Assembly (NCBI GenBank): GCA_006176705.1
Contig: QRFJ01002316.1
Span: 142,542-206,541 of the forward strand
Length of the DNA stretch: 64,000 nt
From: Cocos nucifera
Lineage: Eukaryota; Streptophyta; Magnoliopsida; Arecales; Arecaceae
Direction of reading: 5' to 3'
Position 1 is the first letter of the stretch, and each line of letters begins with the position of its first letter. Positions 34,166-46,344 of the stretch are shown piece by piece. The notes beneath the pieces were generated by a model. That model saw only the letters and a list, made by a program, of their open reading frames with translations, did not search any database and was not told where the DNA came from. Both the position numbers and the translations under genes were made by a program.

Positions 34166-36475
34166 GGATTTCTTTAACAAGTTTATTCAAAAGATCGTTC
34201 TTGAGTAAATCTAAGGAGGAATCAGATTTAACTATCTCATCTATTTGATCGATTACAAAGTAGTCTTCCTCCTCTTGAGTGTGCTTAGAGGCATTAAAAA
34301 TATTTATTCTTACCTTTTGATCCCAAAAGAAATGTCCATGGCTCCTTTCTTACAATTGATATTGACATTGGCAGTAGCTAGGAATGGACGACCTAGAATT
34401 ATGGGATTTTGGTTCAGCTCTCAGGATGGTTTTATATCAAGTATGAGAAAGTCTACCAGAAAATAATATTTATCTACTCTAACTAAAACATCCTTAATTA
34501 GATCATGTAGTACTTTTATAGATCTGTCGGCCAATTGCAAGATAATTATTGTCGGTTTAAGTTCTCCTATCCCAAATTTTTTATAAACTAAGGTTGAAAG
34601 TAGGTTCCCACTAGCTCCTAAGTCTAATAATGCTCGGTTAAAGATTATGCCTCCTATAACACATGAAATTAATGGAGTATTAGTGTCTTTTATTTTTTTA
34701 GGCAATGGGTCTAACAGGACTGCACTTACATCCTCAGACAACATAATTCTTTTAGTTCGTGGCTCACACTTTTGAGTATAAAGTTCTTTAAGAAATTTAA
34801 CGTAAGCTGGGACATGTTGAATTATATCGAGGAGGGGTAAATTAATATGCACTTATTTAAATAGTTCCATTAACTCCTCGTTACATGTTTCTTACTCTTT
34901 ATGGGAAGAGCTTGCTTCTAAGGCTTGAGGAAATGGGGCTTTGGGTTTATATGTCTCGGGTAACTCATCTATTCTCCTCTTTTCTTTATCAATCTCATTA
35001 GAACCAGTATCAGTACTAGTTCTAGGCTTAGATTTTTTTATGTGGTTAGCATCAATACTAATCTCTTCTTCTGAATTTTCTTCTTGGCTAAGATCAGTAC
35101 TAGCCTCTATCACCTAATTCTGGTATGGGTCCTTAAGAATCCTACCATTTTGAAGTTCAGAAATTGCTTTGGCATTCCCTAATTAGGAATTCTTAGGTGG
35201 AATGATGGGTTGATGACTAAATCCAAATGGTTGATGGACATTGGATGGATTATTTTTAGGATTGGCAATCAGTTGGCTTGGTAACTAACCTGGTTCTCTC
35301 CTCATACTAGACTCAGCTAATTATTCTATTTAAGCTTCTAGCGTAGTGATAGATTGTTATTGATTTAGAATTAATTATTATTGAGATAGGATTAATTATT
35401 ACAGTTGGTTAAATCGATCGTTAGCTAGATTAGTCTATTGAGGAGGTGGATATTAGGGCTGATTATAATGTGGTGGCTAGGAAGGCTGACTAGACTGATC
35501 TCTATTATAGGCATAGTTCTGGTATTTGGATCTATTTTAATAATTTTGCACTGATGGAGTTTGGATCTGAGCCTGAGACTGTTGTGATTTTCAAGAAAAA
35601 TTATGGTGGTTTCTCCAGCCTGAGTTATATATATTTGAAAATGGGTCATTGATCGATTTGGAGTAACCTTGAGTAGCTTGAACTTATTCTTGGATGAAGG
35701 ATGGAAATTATGCATCCATGGGACATTCACTCACATTATGGGTTGGGCTAGCATAAATAGAATAATTTTTTTGATAATTAGAAGGTGGTGTGTATTATGT
35801 AGGAGATTGTTGACCTAGGTTTAGAAATTGATCTAATTTTTGGGCAAGAAGGTCGACTTTATTTACTAGATTCATGTCAGCCTTAGAACTTGGTTTTGGA
35901 TGTTTGATTTTATACATTCCTGCCCATTTTTGATGAGAAATTGATCTTTCATAAGAGGATAATGAAGCATGGTTAATCGAATTTTCACTTAGGATTTCAA
36001 ACAAAGTATAAGCTTTATCCTCACTTTTACTCATAAATGCACCTCCACAGGATGCATCTATCATTTATCTATATTGTTCTTCTAAACCTTTATAGAAAGC
36101 TTGGATAATTTGTCACTTAGATAGACCATGGTGTGGATATTTTCTAAGAAGTTTCTTAAGTCTTTGCCATGATTCGTAAATTTGTTCTCCTGGAAGCTGA
36201 GCAAATCCAGTGATAGCTCGCCTCATAGTGTAGGTTCGATCTATGGGATAAAATTTCTTAAGAAATTCATATTGCATCTCTGCCCATGTTTGAATTGATT
36301 TTTCTATTGTGCCAAGCCAGTACTTGGCTTTATCTTTTAATGAGAAAGGGAACAAGGTCAGTCTAAGGGCATCATCAGAAAAATTCTGAATTTTTATCAT
36401 AGAGCAAATTTTTAAGAATTCATCTAGATGCTTGTAAGGATCTTTATTGGTGTTTTCATAGAAAGATAGGAGCAT
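34166..36475 (-). pseudogene. Athila gag and protease, decayed, with intact gag core
   Basis: The right-hand frame (36113-36475) encodes YENTNKDPYKHLDEFLKICS, RLTLFPFSLKDKAKYWLGTI and PGEQIYESWQRLKKLLRKYP, the retrotransposon gag core missing from the copy at 13108-18524. Frames at 35795-36064 (MIDASCGGAFMSKSEDKAY), 34892-35113 and 34421-34852 (protease with ALLDLGASGNLLS) follow. The CCHC knuckle region near 35740 has lost cysteines. Stops separate all these pieces. Confidence 0.82.
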
Positions 36476-37759
36476 TTGGATTGTGATTGACTTGATTTCA
36501 TAATGGCTAGCAGAGATAATTTGGTAATTGGATATAAGTCAATGGGCTATAGGTAGAAGCAATAAAGTATTCCTTTATTTGCCTAGGTGGTTCTCCATTA
36601 TTTCTAACCATTTGATTCTAAGATTTTATATGAACCAGTCATTAAATTTCGAGATTTGGTTTAACTAGGTCAAGTAATAGCGATCTTCTATCGTGCATGT
36701 ACTAGTACAATCCTAATTTAATTTTTTTTATAAATATTTATTATTATTATTATTTTTAATCTTTCTTTAGAGAGAAGAAAAGAGAAGAGAAAGAAGAGAG
36801 TTCTAAGAATGAGTCCTAAATCTAGAGATGATAGAGAAGAATTAATTATATTTATATTTAATCTTAATTAGCAAACAAGTTAGATAATCCTGACTAAGGA
36901 TTGTCCTAGATCTAGATAGCTCCTAACTGCCAAGATCACCTTCAAGCCCTCTAAGTAGAAAATCAACAAATCAACTAGCTAAGTAAGTGTAAGGTTGGTG
37001 GGAGTCCCTCAGTTACTTTCCTTAGACACCAATTGTGCTTGGCCAGGTAAGCTAATGGATCAATTATAAACTACCTTCCTATGGGACGTGATCTCTAAAC
37101 TACTTTTTTTAGACACCAGTTAAGTTAACTAACCCTAACCCGATCCAACTCTTAAGATTTCTTATCCTATTGATCTCGAGTTTCTAGGGTCAATGTTTAA
37201 TTGATTTTAATTTAGAGGCTTAGGTCAATGATGGATGCTGGTTGATTGTTTATGGGCCAAGAAAGTATGATCAAATTCCCATCTTATCTTATTTAACTTG
37301 GTTGTGCCCTTAATTTGATTTAATATGAATATGCACAAAAAAAAATTTTCAAGCAAGGGGTTCTATGCAATTTAAACTAAATGTATGCAACTTAATTGAA
37401 TTTTGAAAAACTTACCTTGCCTCTAGCAATCACCCAAAAGAAATAAAAATAAAAATAAAACTAATATGATGCATGCTCTAAGCAATTAGGATTTCTACTC
37501 TTGTCATGAGATTTTTAATTAGATTTAAATAAATAATTTTTAATTAATTTAAAAATAAAATAAATAATAATAAAAAATTTAGGGTTTAGAATTGATCTCA
37601 CCAAATAGGTTTAGAAATTTCCTCCTTGCTCTAACCTTTTTGTTCTTTTTCTCTTCTTCTCCTTTTTTTTATTTATAAAATAAATAAGAAAAAAATAGAA
37701 AATAGTAATAAAAAGAAAAATCAAAGAAATCAAAAATTTTATTTTTTTTTTATGCCTCT
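36476..37759 (-). other. Athila 5' leader
   Basis: Noncoding sequence between the primer site and gag, AT-rich, with a purine-rich tract near 36765-36805. Its reverse complement is found in the leader of the plus-strand Athila (40320-41640); for example 'agatctagatagctcctaac' near 36910 answers 'gttaggagttatctagatct' near 41190. Confidence 0.7.
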
Positions 37760-37774
37760 CCAGTAATGGCATCA
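37760..37774 (-). other. Athila primer-binding-site-like sequence
   Basis: On the minus strand, tgatgccattactgg lies 6 bp from the LTR. Like its partner at 40299, it resembles a TGGCGCC-type site (tRNA-Asp in Athila elements, as known for the family) with transition changes. Confidence 0.55.
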
Positions 37775-37780
37775 AAAACT

Positions 37781-39374
37781 TGATAGGTCATGATAGTGTC
37801 GTTAAAATACCATAATTACCAGTTTAGTCTGACTTCTTTTAAAATAATTTAGAACACGTAGATAGTAGCAAGTTAGGTCGAATCCAGGAGAAGGCAATGA
37901 TTTAATTTTTGAAATCTTTGACTTTTGTGAAAAGAAAAGAAAAAAAAAAGTGATCTTTGAAGTCAAAAAATAAATTAAAAATAAAAAGTAAAATTTAAAT
38001 ATTATAGAAAAATTAAACTTGATACTAAAATCTACTAGTTATATCTTAGCATCTATTTGTAATTAAATTAAAGAGCAAATGAAATTAAAGAAGCAGAATT
38101 AAAAGAGCAAAAATAAAGAACAAAAATTAAAAGAGCAATAAATTAAATTTTATATTAAAACTCAGAATTTAAATACAATAATAAAAAAAGAAATAAAAAT
38201 AAAAAAATTCTTAATCTTTATATCAGCAGCGACGTGGAGATGGCGTAGAAGTCTGGCTCTTCTTCTCGGCACCATCTGCCTTGAAGCAACCTTCAGCTAA
38301 AGCCTAACTCCCATCCTTATCGTAGCTTCTCCTGGATCAGATGTCTCAACTCTCGGGTCCTGGGGTTTTTTTATAACTGTTGGAGGGCTGAAAACTTTAT
38401 TATCAAGCAATGTGGGACTAAATACTTAGTATAGATCCATATTTATCGAAGAAAATAGCAAAAAATTATTGGATTAGATGTTTTGTGAATTCCCTATGTG
38501 TTTTGGCCATCAGATGGCAATTCAAGGCTTCAAAAAATACCAAAAATGGACATCAATAAGTCCAAATCAAGTCGAAATAGATTCTGGCCGTTGGATCATG
38601 CCTGATGGAGATTTTTCAGTCGTTACATTGCGTCAAATTGTTTGGATCACCATCGAAAGTTATTTCAACCGTTGGATCACACTTGGAGAGAATGCTACCA
38701 TCGGATCATCGCTTAGCGTGAGCTGGAAACCGAATCAAGCCTGAAAAAAATCATAGCCATCTGATCTTAACTAGGATCCATCGCTACCATCCAATCACAC
38801 CATTACTATAACTGTGGACCGCGTGAACCGACTGCACCGTGGTAGCGCCAACCTTACCCTATGAAATTACAAAACTACCCCTATATGCCATAATGAATTT
38901 TCTATAGTCCCTTTAAGGGTCATGGTCCACCACATGGTGTTCTCTAATTGGCTGTTTGGTGCTGAGCTAGTGACGGTCTACCATAGAGCGTGTAGACTGC
39001 TGACGTCATGGTGATGTTAGCACTAGAGTGGAGTTGGGCTGGCAGGCTAGCGATATGTATGGGCTTTGGGTGGTGGGCCAGCTTGTTGGCACGTCGGTTG
39101 GCTGGGACATGTCGGCTTCTGTGGTTAGGCTGAGCGCATCGGCTAAGCCGACTGAGCCGATTCAATTTTTTATTTTTTTATTTCTTTAAAAATTTATATT
39201 GGATCCATTTTAACTTCAATTTACTCCAAATTTATTTTGTTGTAACCAAAAAAATGAGCTCTTTTTATCGATAAACTTTTTTATATTAAATTAATAAAAA
39301 TATTACTTTTTAAAAATAAATATAAATAAATTAATAAATTAATATTTTTATTAATAAATTTGTGATACTTATCA
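37781..39374 (-). repeat. 5' LTR of the second Athila element
   Basis: A 1594-bp LTR between tgataggtca and gtgatacttatca, whose ends form a TG…CA pair. On the minus strand a TATA box (tataaaaaaa) is at 38366-38375. It is GC-rich in the middle (38820-39160). It forms an inverted repeat with the plus-strand LTR piece at 39375-40292. Confidence 0.85.
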
Positions 39375-40292
39375 AGATCCAATGGTTGACATTGATTCCT
39401 ATTTTGATTCTATGTCTTCCAGCTCCTTGAGCACCATCCGACGGTCCTGAGCCTTCCTCAATGTGATCCAGTGGCCTAGATTCATCCGATTATTTGATCC
39501 AATGGCTAGATTCTATTCTAAGTTTGATTAAGCTTGATTAGTGGTCTTTTGGTTGATTTTTGAGCTGATTGATCTCTATCCGATGGCCAGAAAGGATCGG
39601 GTCTTTGCAACAATAGATGGCATCCCTATTTGACTCAATTTCAAGTATTTTAATTTTGTTTTCATCCAGATTCTTCATTGATGCCCCCTAGCTCTATAAA
39701 AAGGACTCCAGGCCTTAAGGAAAAGCTGTCATCAATCAAGGAGAAGCTATGGTATAGAGTAGAATCAAGCTTGGATTGATGGTTGCTTCGAGGGAGACGG
39801 TGCCGAGAGGAACAGCTTGTCTTCTATGCCTTCTCCATGCCAACACCGATCCAAGATCAAGATCACTTGTTCTAGCTTTTATTTTTTTTATTTTCTATTC
39901 TTTTTAATTCTTGTATTTAAATTCTAAATTTTAGTTTTAAAGTAAAATTTATTTTTTTATGCTTTTTAAATTTCATGCTCTTTATTTTTAATCACAAGTG
40001 TAATTTTATTGCAAGCAGATGCTAAGATTTAGGTAGTAGATTTTAGTACTCAAAATTTATTTTTGTGTTATCTAAATTTTTATTATTTATTTTTATTACA
40101 CTTTTAATTCTTATTTTCTGACTTTAATTTTTTTTCAAATATTTTTTATAAAAATCAAAGATTTTAAATAAAAATATTACCTTCTTTGTGGATTCAACCT
40201 GACTCAATACTTTCTATGTATTTTTAATTATTTAGGAAGCTAAAATTAAACTGATAAATATGGTATCTTAATGATAATATCATGATCTATCA
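39375..40292 (+). repeat. 5' LTR of the third Athila, 5' part missing
   Basis: It starts at a position that corresponds to about 45509 in the 3' LTR ('agatccaatggctgacattg') and ends catgatctatca. A TATA box, tctataaaaag, is at 39693-39703; in the 3' LTR the same site is mutated to tgtaaaaa (about 45828). Confidence 0.85.
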
Positions 40293-40298
40293 AGTTTT

Positions 40299-40316
40299 TG
40301 GTGCTATTATCGAAAA
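40299..40316 (+). other. Athila primer-binding-site-like sequence
   Basis: The sequence tggtgctattatcgaaaa stands 6 bp after the LTR. Compared with the tRNA-Asp-complementary site of the family as I remember it, all the differences are C-to-T or G-to-A. Confidence 0.6.
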
Positions 40317-41640
40317 TAGCATGGGCATTAAAATTTTTGATTTCTTTGATTTTTTTTGTAAATAAATTATAAATAAAATATTTGATTTCTTTAATTTTTT
40401 GTAAATACAGCTTACTAACTTTATTTTATTTTCTTTTTAGAAAAAAGAAAAAAAATAAAAAAATTAGGGTTAGAAGGAATGTTTCCAATCTTGTTTAGTA
40501 AGATCAATCCTAACCCTAGACCTCTTTTTTTATTATTATTTATCTTTTTTTAAATTAATTTTAAAAAATTCATTTAAACCTAATTAAAAATTTCATGATA
40601 AGAGTAGAAATCCTAATTAATTAGATCATTTATCATATTAGATTTATTTATTTTTTATTTTTTACTTTTTTTGGTGATTATTGGAGACAAGATAAGCCTC
40701 TCAAGTTTAATTAGTTTCATCCATCTAATGTAGTTGCATAGAACCTCTTATTTAAAATTGATTGTGCATATTCATCTTAAATCAATTTAAGGGCACAATC
40801 CGTTAATCAAAATAAGATAAAAATTTGATCATTTTTTCTTGGCCCACAAACAACCAACCAGCATTCCTTATTAATCTAAGCCTTTAATTTAAAATTAATT
40901 GGACATCGGTTCTAGAAACTCGAGCTCATTATGATAAGGAATCCTAAGAGCTGGATTGGATTAGGATTAATCAGTTTGACTAGTATCTAATGCAAGTGAT
41001 TCAGGGATCATATTCTGAAAGAAGATGATTACTTAATTAGTTCCGTTAGCTTATCTAGCTAAGATAATTGCTGTCTAAAAAAAGCAACAGAAGGACTTCC
41101 ATCGATCTTACACTTATCTGACTAGTTAAGTAGCTGATCTTTTACTTAGAGGACTTGAAGATGATCTTAGCAGTTAGGAGTTATCTAGATCTAGGATAAT
41201 CCCTAATTAGGATTGATGTCTAACTTGATTGCTAACTAAATATCAAACCTAATCATAATTAATTCTTCTCTCTCTTCATAGCTTTAGGACTTCTTAAATT
41301 TTTTTCTTTAGAACTCTTTTTTCTCTTTCTTTTTCTTTTCTCCTCTTCTCTTCAATTAATTAAAATAAAATAAAATAAATATAATAAAAATAAATAAATA
41401 AAGATATAAAATAAAAATAAAAATAAATAATTAAAAAATAAAAAATAAAAAATTTATAAAATAATTTATTAAAATTTTAAAAAGTTAAAAATAATAAAAT
41501 AATAAAAATAAAATAATTAAAAAAAATTAAATAATAAAATAATTATAAAAAATAAAAAATAAAAAATTTAAATAATAATAGATAATAAAAAAATTATTAA
41601 ATTTTTTTGATAGGAGATTGCTTTTCCTAATCTAGTTGAA
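40317..41640 (+). other. Athila leader with low-complexity tract
   Basis: Noncoding leader that mirrors 36476-37759. Its last 280 bp (about 41350-41620) are almost only A and T, made of aaataaaat and aataataaa words, and have probably expanded by slippage. Confidence 0.7.
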
Positions 41641-43390
41641 TCCAGTCATGAAATTGAATGATTGATTCATATTAAATCATATAATCAAATGGCTAAAAAT
41701 CCTAGAGAACCACCTAAACAAATAAAGAAATATTTTATTTCTTTCATTTATTATCCATCGACTTGTATCTAGTTACCCGATATCCCTGCAAGTCATTATG
41801 AGATCAAGCCAATCACAATCCAGATGCTCCCATCTTTTTATAGGAACACCAATGAAGATCCTTATAAGCATTTAGATAAATTTTTAGAAATCTATTCTAT
41901 GGTAAAAATTTAAAATTTTACTAGTGATGCCCTTAGATTGATCTTGTTTTTCTTTTCATTAAAAGACAAAGCCAAGTACTGGCTTGGTACAATCGAGAGA
42001 CCAATCTAAACTTGGACTAAATTATAACATAAATTTCTTAAAAAAAATTATCTTATAGGTCGAACTATTACTATGAGATGAGCCATCACTAGATTTGCTT
42101 AGCTTCTAAGAGAACAAATTCACGAGTCATGAGAGAGACTTATGGAACTTCTTAAAAAATATCCACATCAAGGGGCAAATTATTCAAGCTTTTTATGAGA
42201 ATTTAGGAGATCAGTATAGATAGATGGTAGATGCATCTTGTGGAGTTGCATTCATGAGTAAAAGTGAGGATGAAACCTATGTCTTATTTGAAACCTTAAG
42301 TGAAAACTCAATCAACCAAATTTCACTATCTTCCTATGAAAGGTTAATTCCTCACCAAAAGTGGGTAGGAATTTATAATTTTAAACATATAGATTTAGTT
42401 ATAAGGCTAACTTGAATCTGATAGCTCAAAAATTAGATAAAGTCGATTTTCTTGTCTAGAAATTAGATCAATTCCTAATCCTAGATCAACAATCTCCTGT
42501 ACAATCACGTCACTTTTTAATTACCAGGAGATTTATTATATTTGTGCTAGCCCAGCCCATCATGTAAGTGAATGTTCCATGACTACACAATTTCTATCTT
42601 TCATCCAAGAATAAGTCCAAGCTACACAAGACTACTCCAAGCTGGTTAATGATCTATTTTCAAACTCATATAACTCAGGTTGAAGTAACCATCCTAATTT
42701 TTTTTTGATATTCCAATAAATTCAGACTTAGACCCAAATTCCACTAGTGTATCAAAATAAACTCCAATATCAAAATGATGCCTATAATAGTGATTAGCCT
42801 AGTCAATCTACCTAGCTACTATATATATTATAATCAGCCATCATACTCACCTTCTCAATAGACCAATCTAGCCAATGATAGATTTAATTAATTGCAATAA
42901 TTGATTATAACTCAATAGCAATCCATCGTCCAGCTAGAAACATAAATATAACAGTTAGCAGAGTCCACCATAAGAAAAGAACTAGGTCAATTATCGAGCC
43001 AACCAATAACAAACCCTATAAATAATCCACCTATTGTCCACTAACTACCTAGACCAAGTTATCAATTTAATGTCCCACCTAAGAATACCTAATTTGAGAA
43101 TGCCAAAGCAATTTCTAAACTTAGAAATGGTAGGATCTTAAGGACCTATACCAAGACCAGGTGAGTGAGGCTAGTACTAGTGCTAGCCAAAATAAAAATT
43201 TAGAGAAAGAGGTTAGTACTAAGACTAACCACATAGAAGAACGAGAGCCAGACAAAGGAAAGGAGAGAACAGATAAGTTATCTAAGACCTGTAAACCTAA
43301 AATCCTGTTTCCTTCAATCCTAGAAGTCAGTTCTTTCCACAAAAAGCAACAAGCACACAACGAAGAGCTAATAAAATTGTTTAAATAAGT
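41641..43390 (+). pseudogene. Athila gag, decayed
   Basis: From 41820 the frame reads FYRNTNEDPYKHLDKFLEIY and KDKAKYWLGTIER, the gag core. At 42224-42415 is an open frame with MVDASCGVAFMSKSEDETYV; further on are Gln/Pro-rich and Glu/Lys-rich segments, and 43161-43388 is open again (TNHIEEREPDKGKERTDKLS). The knuckle region near 42530-42575 still shows ICASPAHHVSEC. Stops are frequent. The order matches the gag of the two minus-strand copies. Confidence 0.78.
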
Positions 43391-43780
43391 TCATATTAAT
43401 TTGCCTCTAGAATTGAAGTTGTTTTTAATTATATCTAAATTTGAATATTTAGAACCAAATGACACCATCCTAGTATCCATTGCATCGAACTTAACTCCTA
43501 ACTTAAAAGATTAATTCATGAGTATTTTAGAAGAATGAATAAAAGAAAATTTTGATAAACAAGAGTCTAAGATAGGGGTCGCAAACCATGTTCTTGAAAT
43601 TAGCAATGAATTCATCAATAAAGGGATCATAAGTCATCTTCCTGAGATTAGCAATCCAAAATCGTTGAAATTTATCAATCTAATATTCGATACAAGATAA
43701 GTAAGCTGCATTGTGTCTGGCTGAAGACAGTAAACTTACCATTTGTTGGAAGACAACCAAATATTTATTTTTCTTGCATC
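43391..43780 (+). pseudogene. Short extension after gag, no pol
   Basis: After the 'VHINLP' gag end, the frame continues about 110 codons with stops (…IISKFEYLEPNDTILVSIAS…) and has no similarity I recognise to protease or RT. It then runs directly into the post-pol tail. The sequence is not found in the other two Athila copies at this place. Confidence 0.5.
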
Positions 43781-44938
43781 TAATTTATCTTTTTAATTTA
43801 CTTTCTTTTTAGGCCTATATTGAATAAGTTGGAGGGAGAGTCAAATCTTCAAGACCCATGCTGGACCATAAATACATTGAGTTAGGTGTCTTCTTTCTTA
43901 TTTCTTATTATACTATTTATTTTTCTTTTCTTTTGAGGGCAATATTGATTAAGTTGGGGGAAGAATAATAAAAATTTTTAAAATTTTTAAAGTCCTTGAA
44001 AAAATTAGTATTTAGTGTTTAGATATCTGATTACACTTAAAAATTGAGTTAAACTAAGTATTTTTAAAAAAAATTAATGCACAGATCAGAGAGTTTATGA
44101 GATATTAATAAATCAAGTATTAAGAAAATCTAATAAAGAGTTAAATTTAGAATATAAATAATTTTTCTTAAATATTTCTGATTTTTCCTACCAGCATTAA
44201 AGAAAGATTTTTTTTTATAGGCTTGTATAGGATAACTATATGTTTCTTCATAAAAAAAATTATTTTTAAAATAAAATAATTTTTAAGTACTTCTCACTGA
44301 GTAACTTCTTTGCCTAAGCAAGCATTGAGTTTTGCATCAAATGATGGGAAGGGCAAAGAAGCTCATTATAAAGCTAGTCGTAACTCATAGCCTATTTGAT
44401 TTAAGCTAGTAAGTTCGAGGGATATTTTATACCTAGTGCTCTAAAGCCAACTGATTTGGAAGTCACTAGCCCAAAACTCACTACGTGGATTAAATAGAAA
44501 GCTTAAGGATATAAGACATTAAATAGTCGTATAATATAAAAAATATATGTATATGGATATATTGATTTTTTGTCAAGTAACCGAGTCTCGTTACCTAAGT
44601 AAGCAATGATATTTACATCAAAAAGTAGGTAATATGAATAAAAAAATTTAATAAATGAGGGATGAAAGTAATAATACACTTGTCCATATAAAAGTTTAGA
44701 TAGTTTAGAGATAAAGATAGAATAATGTAAAAAAGTTTAAAGAAAATTTAATATTTTTTTTTTAATTTTTATCTTGATAAGTACTAATACACCAATAACA
44801 TATCTCATTTATGCTCTACTGAACATCAATGATTTTTTTTGAAAATTACTAGGTAAAATTCAAAATACTAAGCTAAAAGGTATCTAAAATTAAATTTTTT
44901 CTTTGCTCAAGGACGAGCAAAGCTTAAGTTAGAAAGTA
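43781..44938 (+). other. Athila post-pol tail and polypurine tract
   Basis: The stretch shows 'gggcaatattgattaagttg' near 43937 and, at about 44908-44936, 'gacgagcaaagcttaag' followed by a purine-rich tract just before the LTR. The former block answers the minus-strand one at 13295. No coding sequence. Confidence 0.65.
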
Positions 44939-46344
44939 CAATAAGTATCACAAAAATATCAATAAAAGTATTAATTTATGAATTATTTTATTTTTATTTT
45001 TAAAAAATTAATATTTTTATTTATATTTTGTAGAAAAATATTTGTCAATGAAAAGAGTTCAATTTTTTGGTTAAAAGAAAGAAAATTTGGAGTAAATCAA
45101 AGATAAATTAGATCCAGAATGGAGGTTCAAAAGAAAATAATAAATAATAAATAATAATAATAATAAAAAATTAGTCCAGGCTGCCTAGCTAGTGGCCCGT
45201 GCATAGCCAACCTAGGCTGGCCTAGCTACAGCCCACGTGTGCCCAAAAAACTGGCCCAACCTAACCCCCCCAGCGCTGATGTCAGGGTGATGTCAAAAGT
45301 CATGTGGTCCATGGTGGACCAGTAGTGATGTGGTAGGCGTGGACCCTTAAAGGGTCCACAAAATTTTTTATGAGGTTCATAGGGGCATTTTGATCATTCT
45401 ACATGGCGTGTTGCGCTTGGACTGGGTGAAGTCCATAATGCACCCAGTCCATAGGGTCCAGCAGCATAGCCAGCAAACAATCGGATGGTGATGAGTGCTC
45501 TCTATCAAGATCCAATGGCTGACATTGATTCTTGTTTTAATTCTAAGTCTTCTAGCTCCCTGAGTTCCATCCGATGGTCCTGAGACATTCCTCAATGTGA
45601 TCTAGCGACCTAGATTCGCCCGATTATTCAATCCAATAGCTAGATTTTATTTTGAGTTTGATTAAGCTTGATCAATGGTTTTTTGGTTGATTTTTGAGCT
45701 AATTGATCTCCATCCAATGGCCAGAAAGGATCAGGTCTTTGTGACAACAAACGACATCCCTATTTGACTCAATTTCAAGTGTTTTAATTCTATTTTCATC
45801 CAGATTCTTCACCAATGCCTCCTAGCTCTGTAAAAAAAACTCTAGGCCTAAAGGAAAAGCTATCTTTGATCAAGGGAAAACTATAATATAGGGTAAAGCC
45901 AAGCTTAGGTTGATGGTTGCTTCGATACAAATGATATTGAGAGAAAGAGCTTATCTTCTACGCCATCTCCATGCCAATGCCAATCCAAGATTAAGATCAT
46001 TTGTTCTAGCTTCTATTTCTTTTATTTTCTATTCTTTTTGATTTCTTACATTTAAATTCTGAATTTTAGTTTTGAAGCAAAATTTATCTTTTTATGGTCT
46101 TTAAATTTTATGATCTTTATTTTTAATTATAAGTTTAATTTTATTGCAGGTAGATGCTAAGATCTAGGTAGTAGATCTTAGTATCCAAAATTTATTTTTA
46201 TGCTATTTAAATTTTTATTATACATTTAATTCTTATTTTTTTACTTTAATTTTTTTTCAAATATTTTCTTTTCTTTTATAAAAATCAAAGATTTCAAATA
46301 AAAATACTTCCTTCTCTATGGATTTGATCCAACTCTCTACTTTT
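44939..46344 (+). repeat. 3' LTR of the third Athila, cut by the copia LTR
   Basis: It starts at about 44939 (caataagtatcac, where the other LTR has tgataagtatcac) and matches the 5' LTR from about 45509 onwards. Some 80 bp at its end are absent; the copia LTR starts at 46345 within 'ctctactttt'. Confidence 0.8.

Larger units (their letters stand above)
31849..39374 (-). mobile_element. Second Athila element, 3' truncated and decayed
   Basis: A copy of the same family as 13108-18524 but with many more stops and frame changes. It has the 5' LTR (37781-39374), primer site, leader, gag, protease, RT, RNase H and part of integrase. Its left end breaks within integrase at about 31849, next to the copia LTR. 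Its right LTR ends inside the 5' LTR of another, plus-strand Athila, so it was inserted there. Because it overlaps in content with the copy at 13108, the two are separate copies, not halves of one element. Confidence 0.88.
39375..46344 (+). mobile_element. Third Athila element, plus strand, lacking pol
   Basis: It has a partial 5' LTR (39375-40292), primer site, leader, decayed gag, a post-pol tail, and a 3' LTR (from about 44939), but no protease, RT, RNase H or integrase. The 5' LTR start is separated by the inserted minus-strand Athila. The 3' LTR is cut at 46344 by the copia LTR. It is thus either an internal deletion or a member of a non-autonomous subfamily. Confidence 0.82.

Noticed and set aside
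38478..38744. Plus-strand 88-codon frame in the Athila LTR
   Set aside because: It lies in the LTR and has no counterpart that is open in the LTR at 44939-46344.
13108..39374. The two minus-strand Athila blocks as halves of a single element split by the copia insertions
   Set aside because: Both blocks contain gag, protease, RT, RNase H and integrase N-terminal parts, so they are two separate copies.
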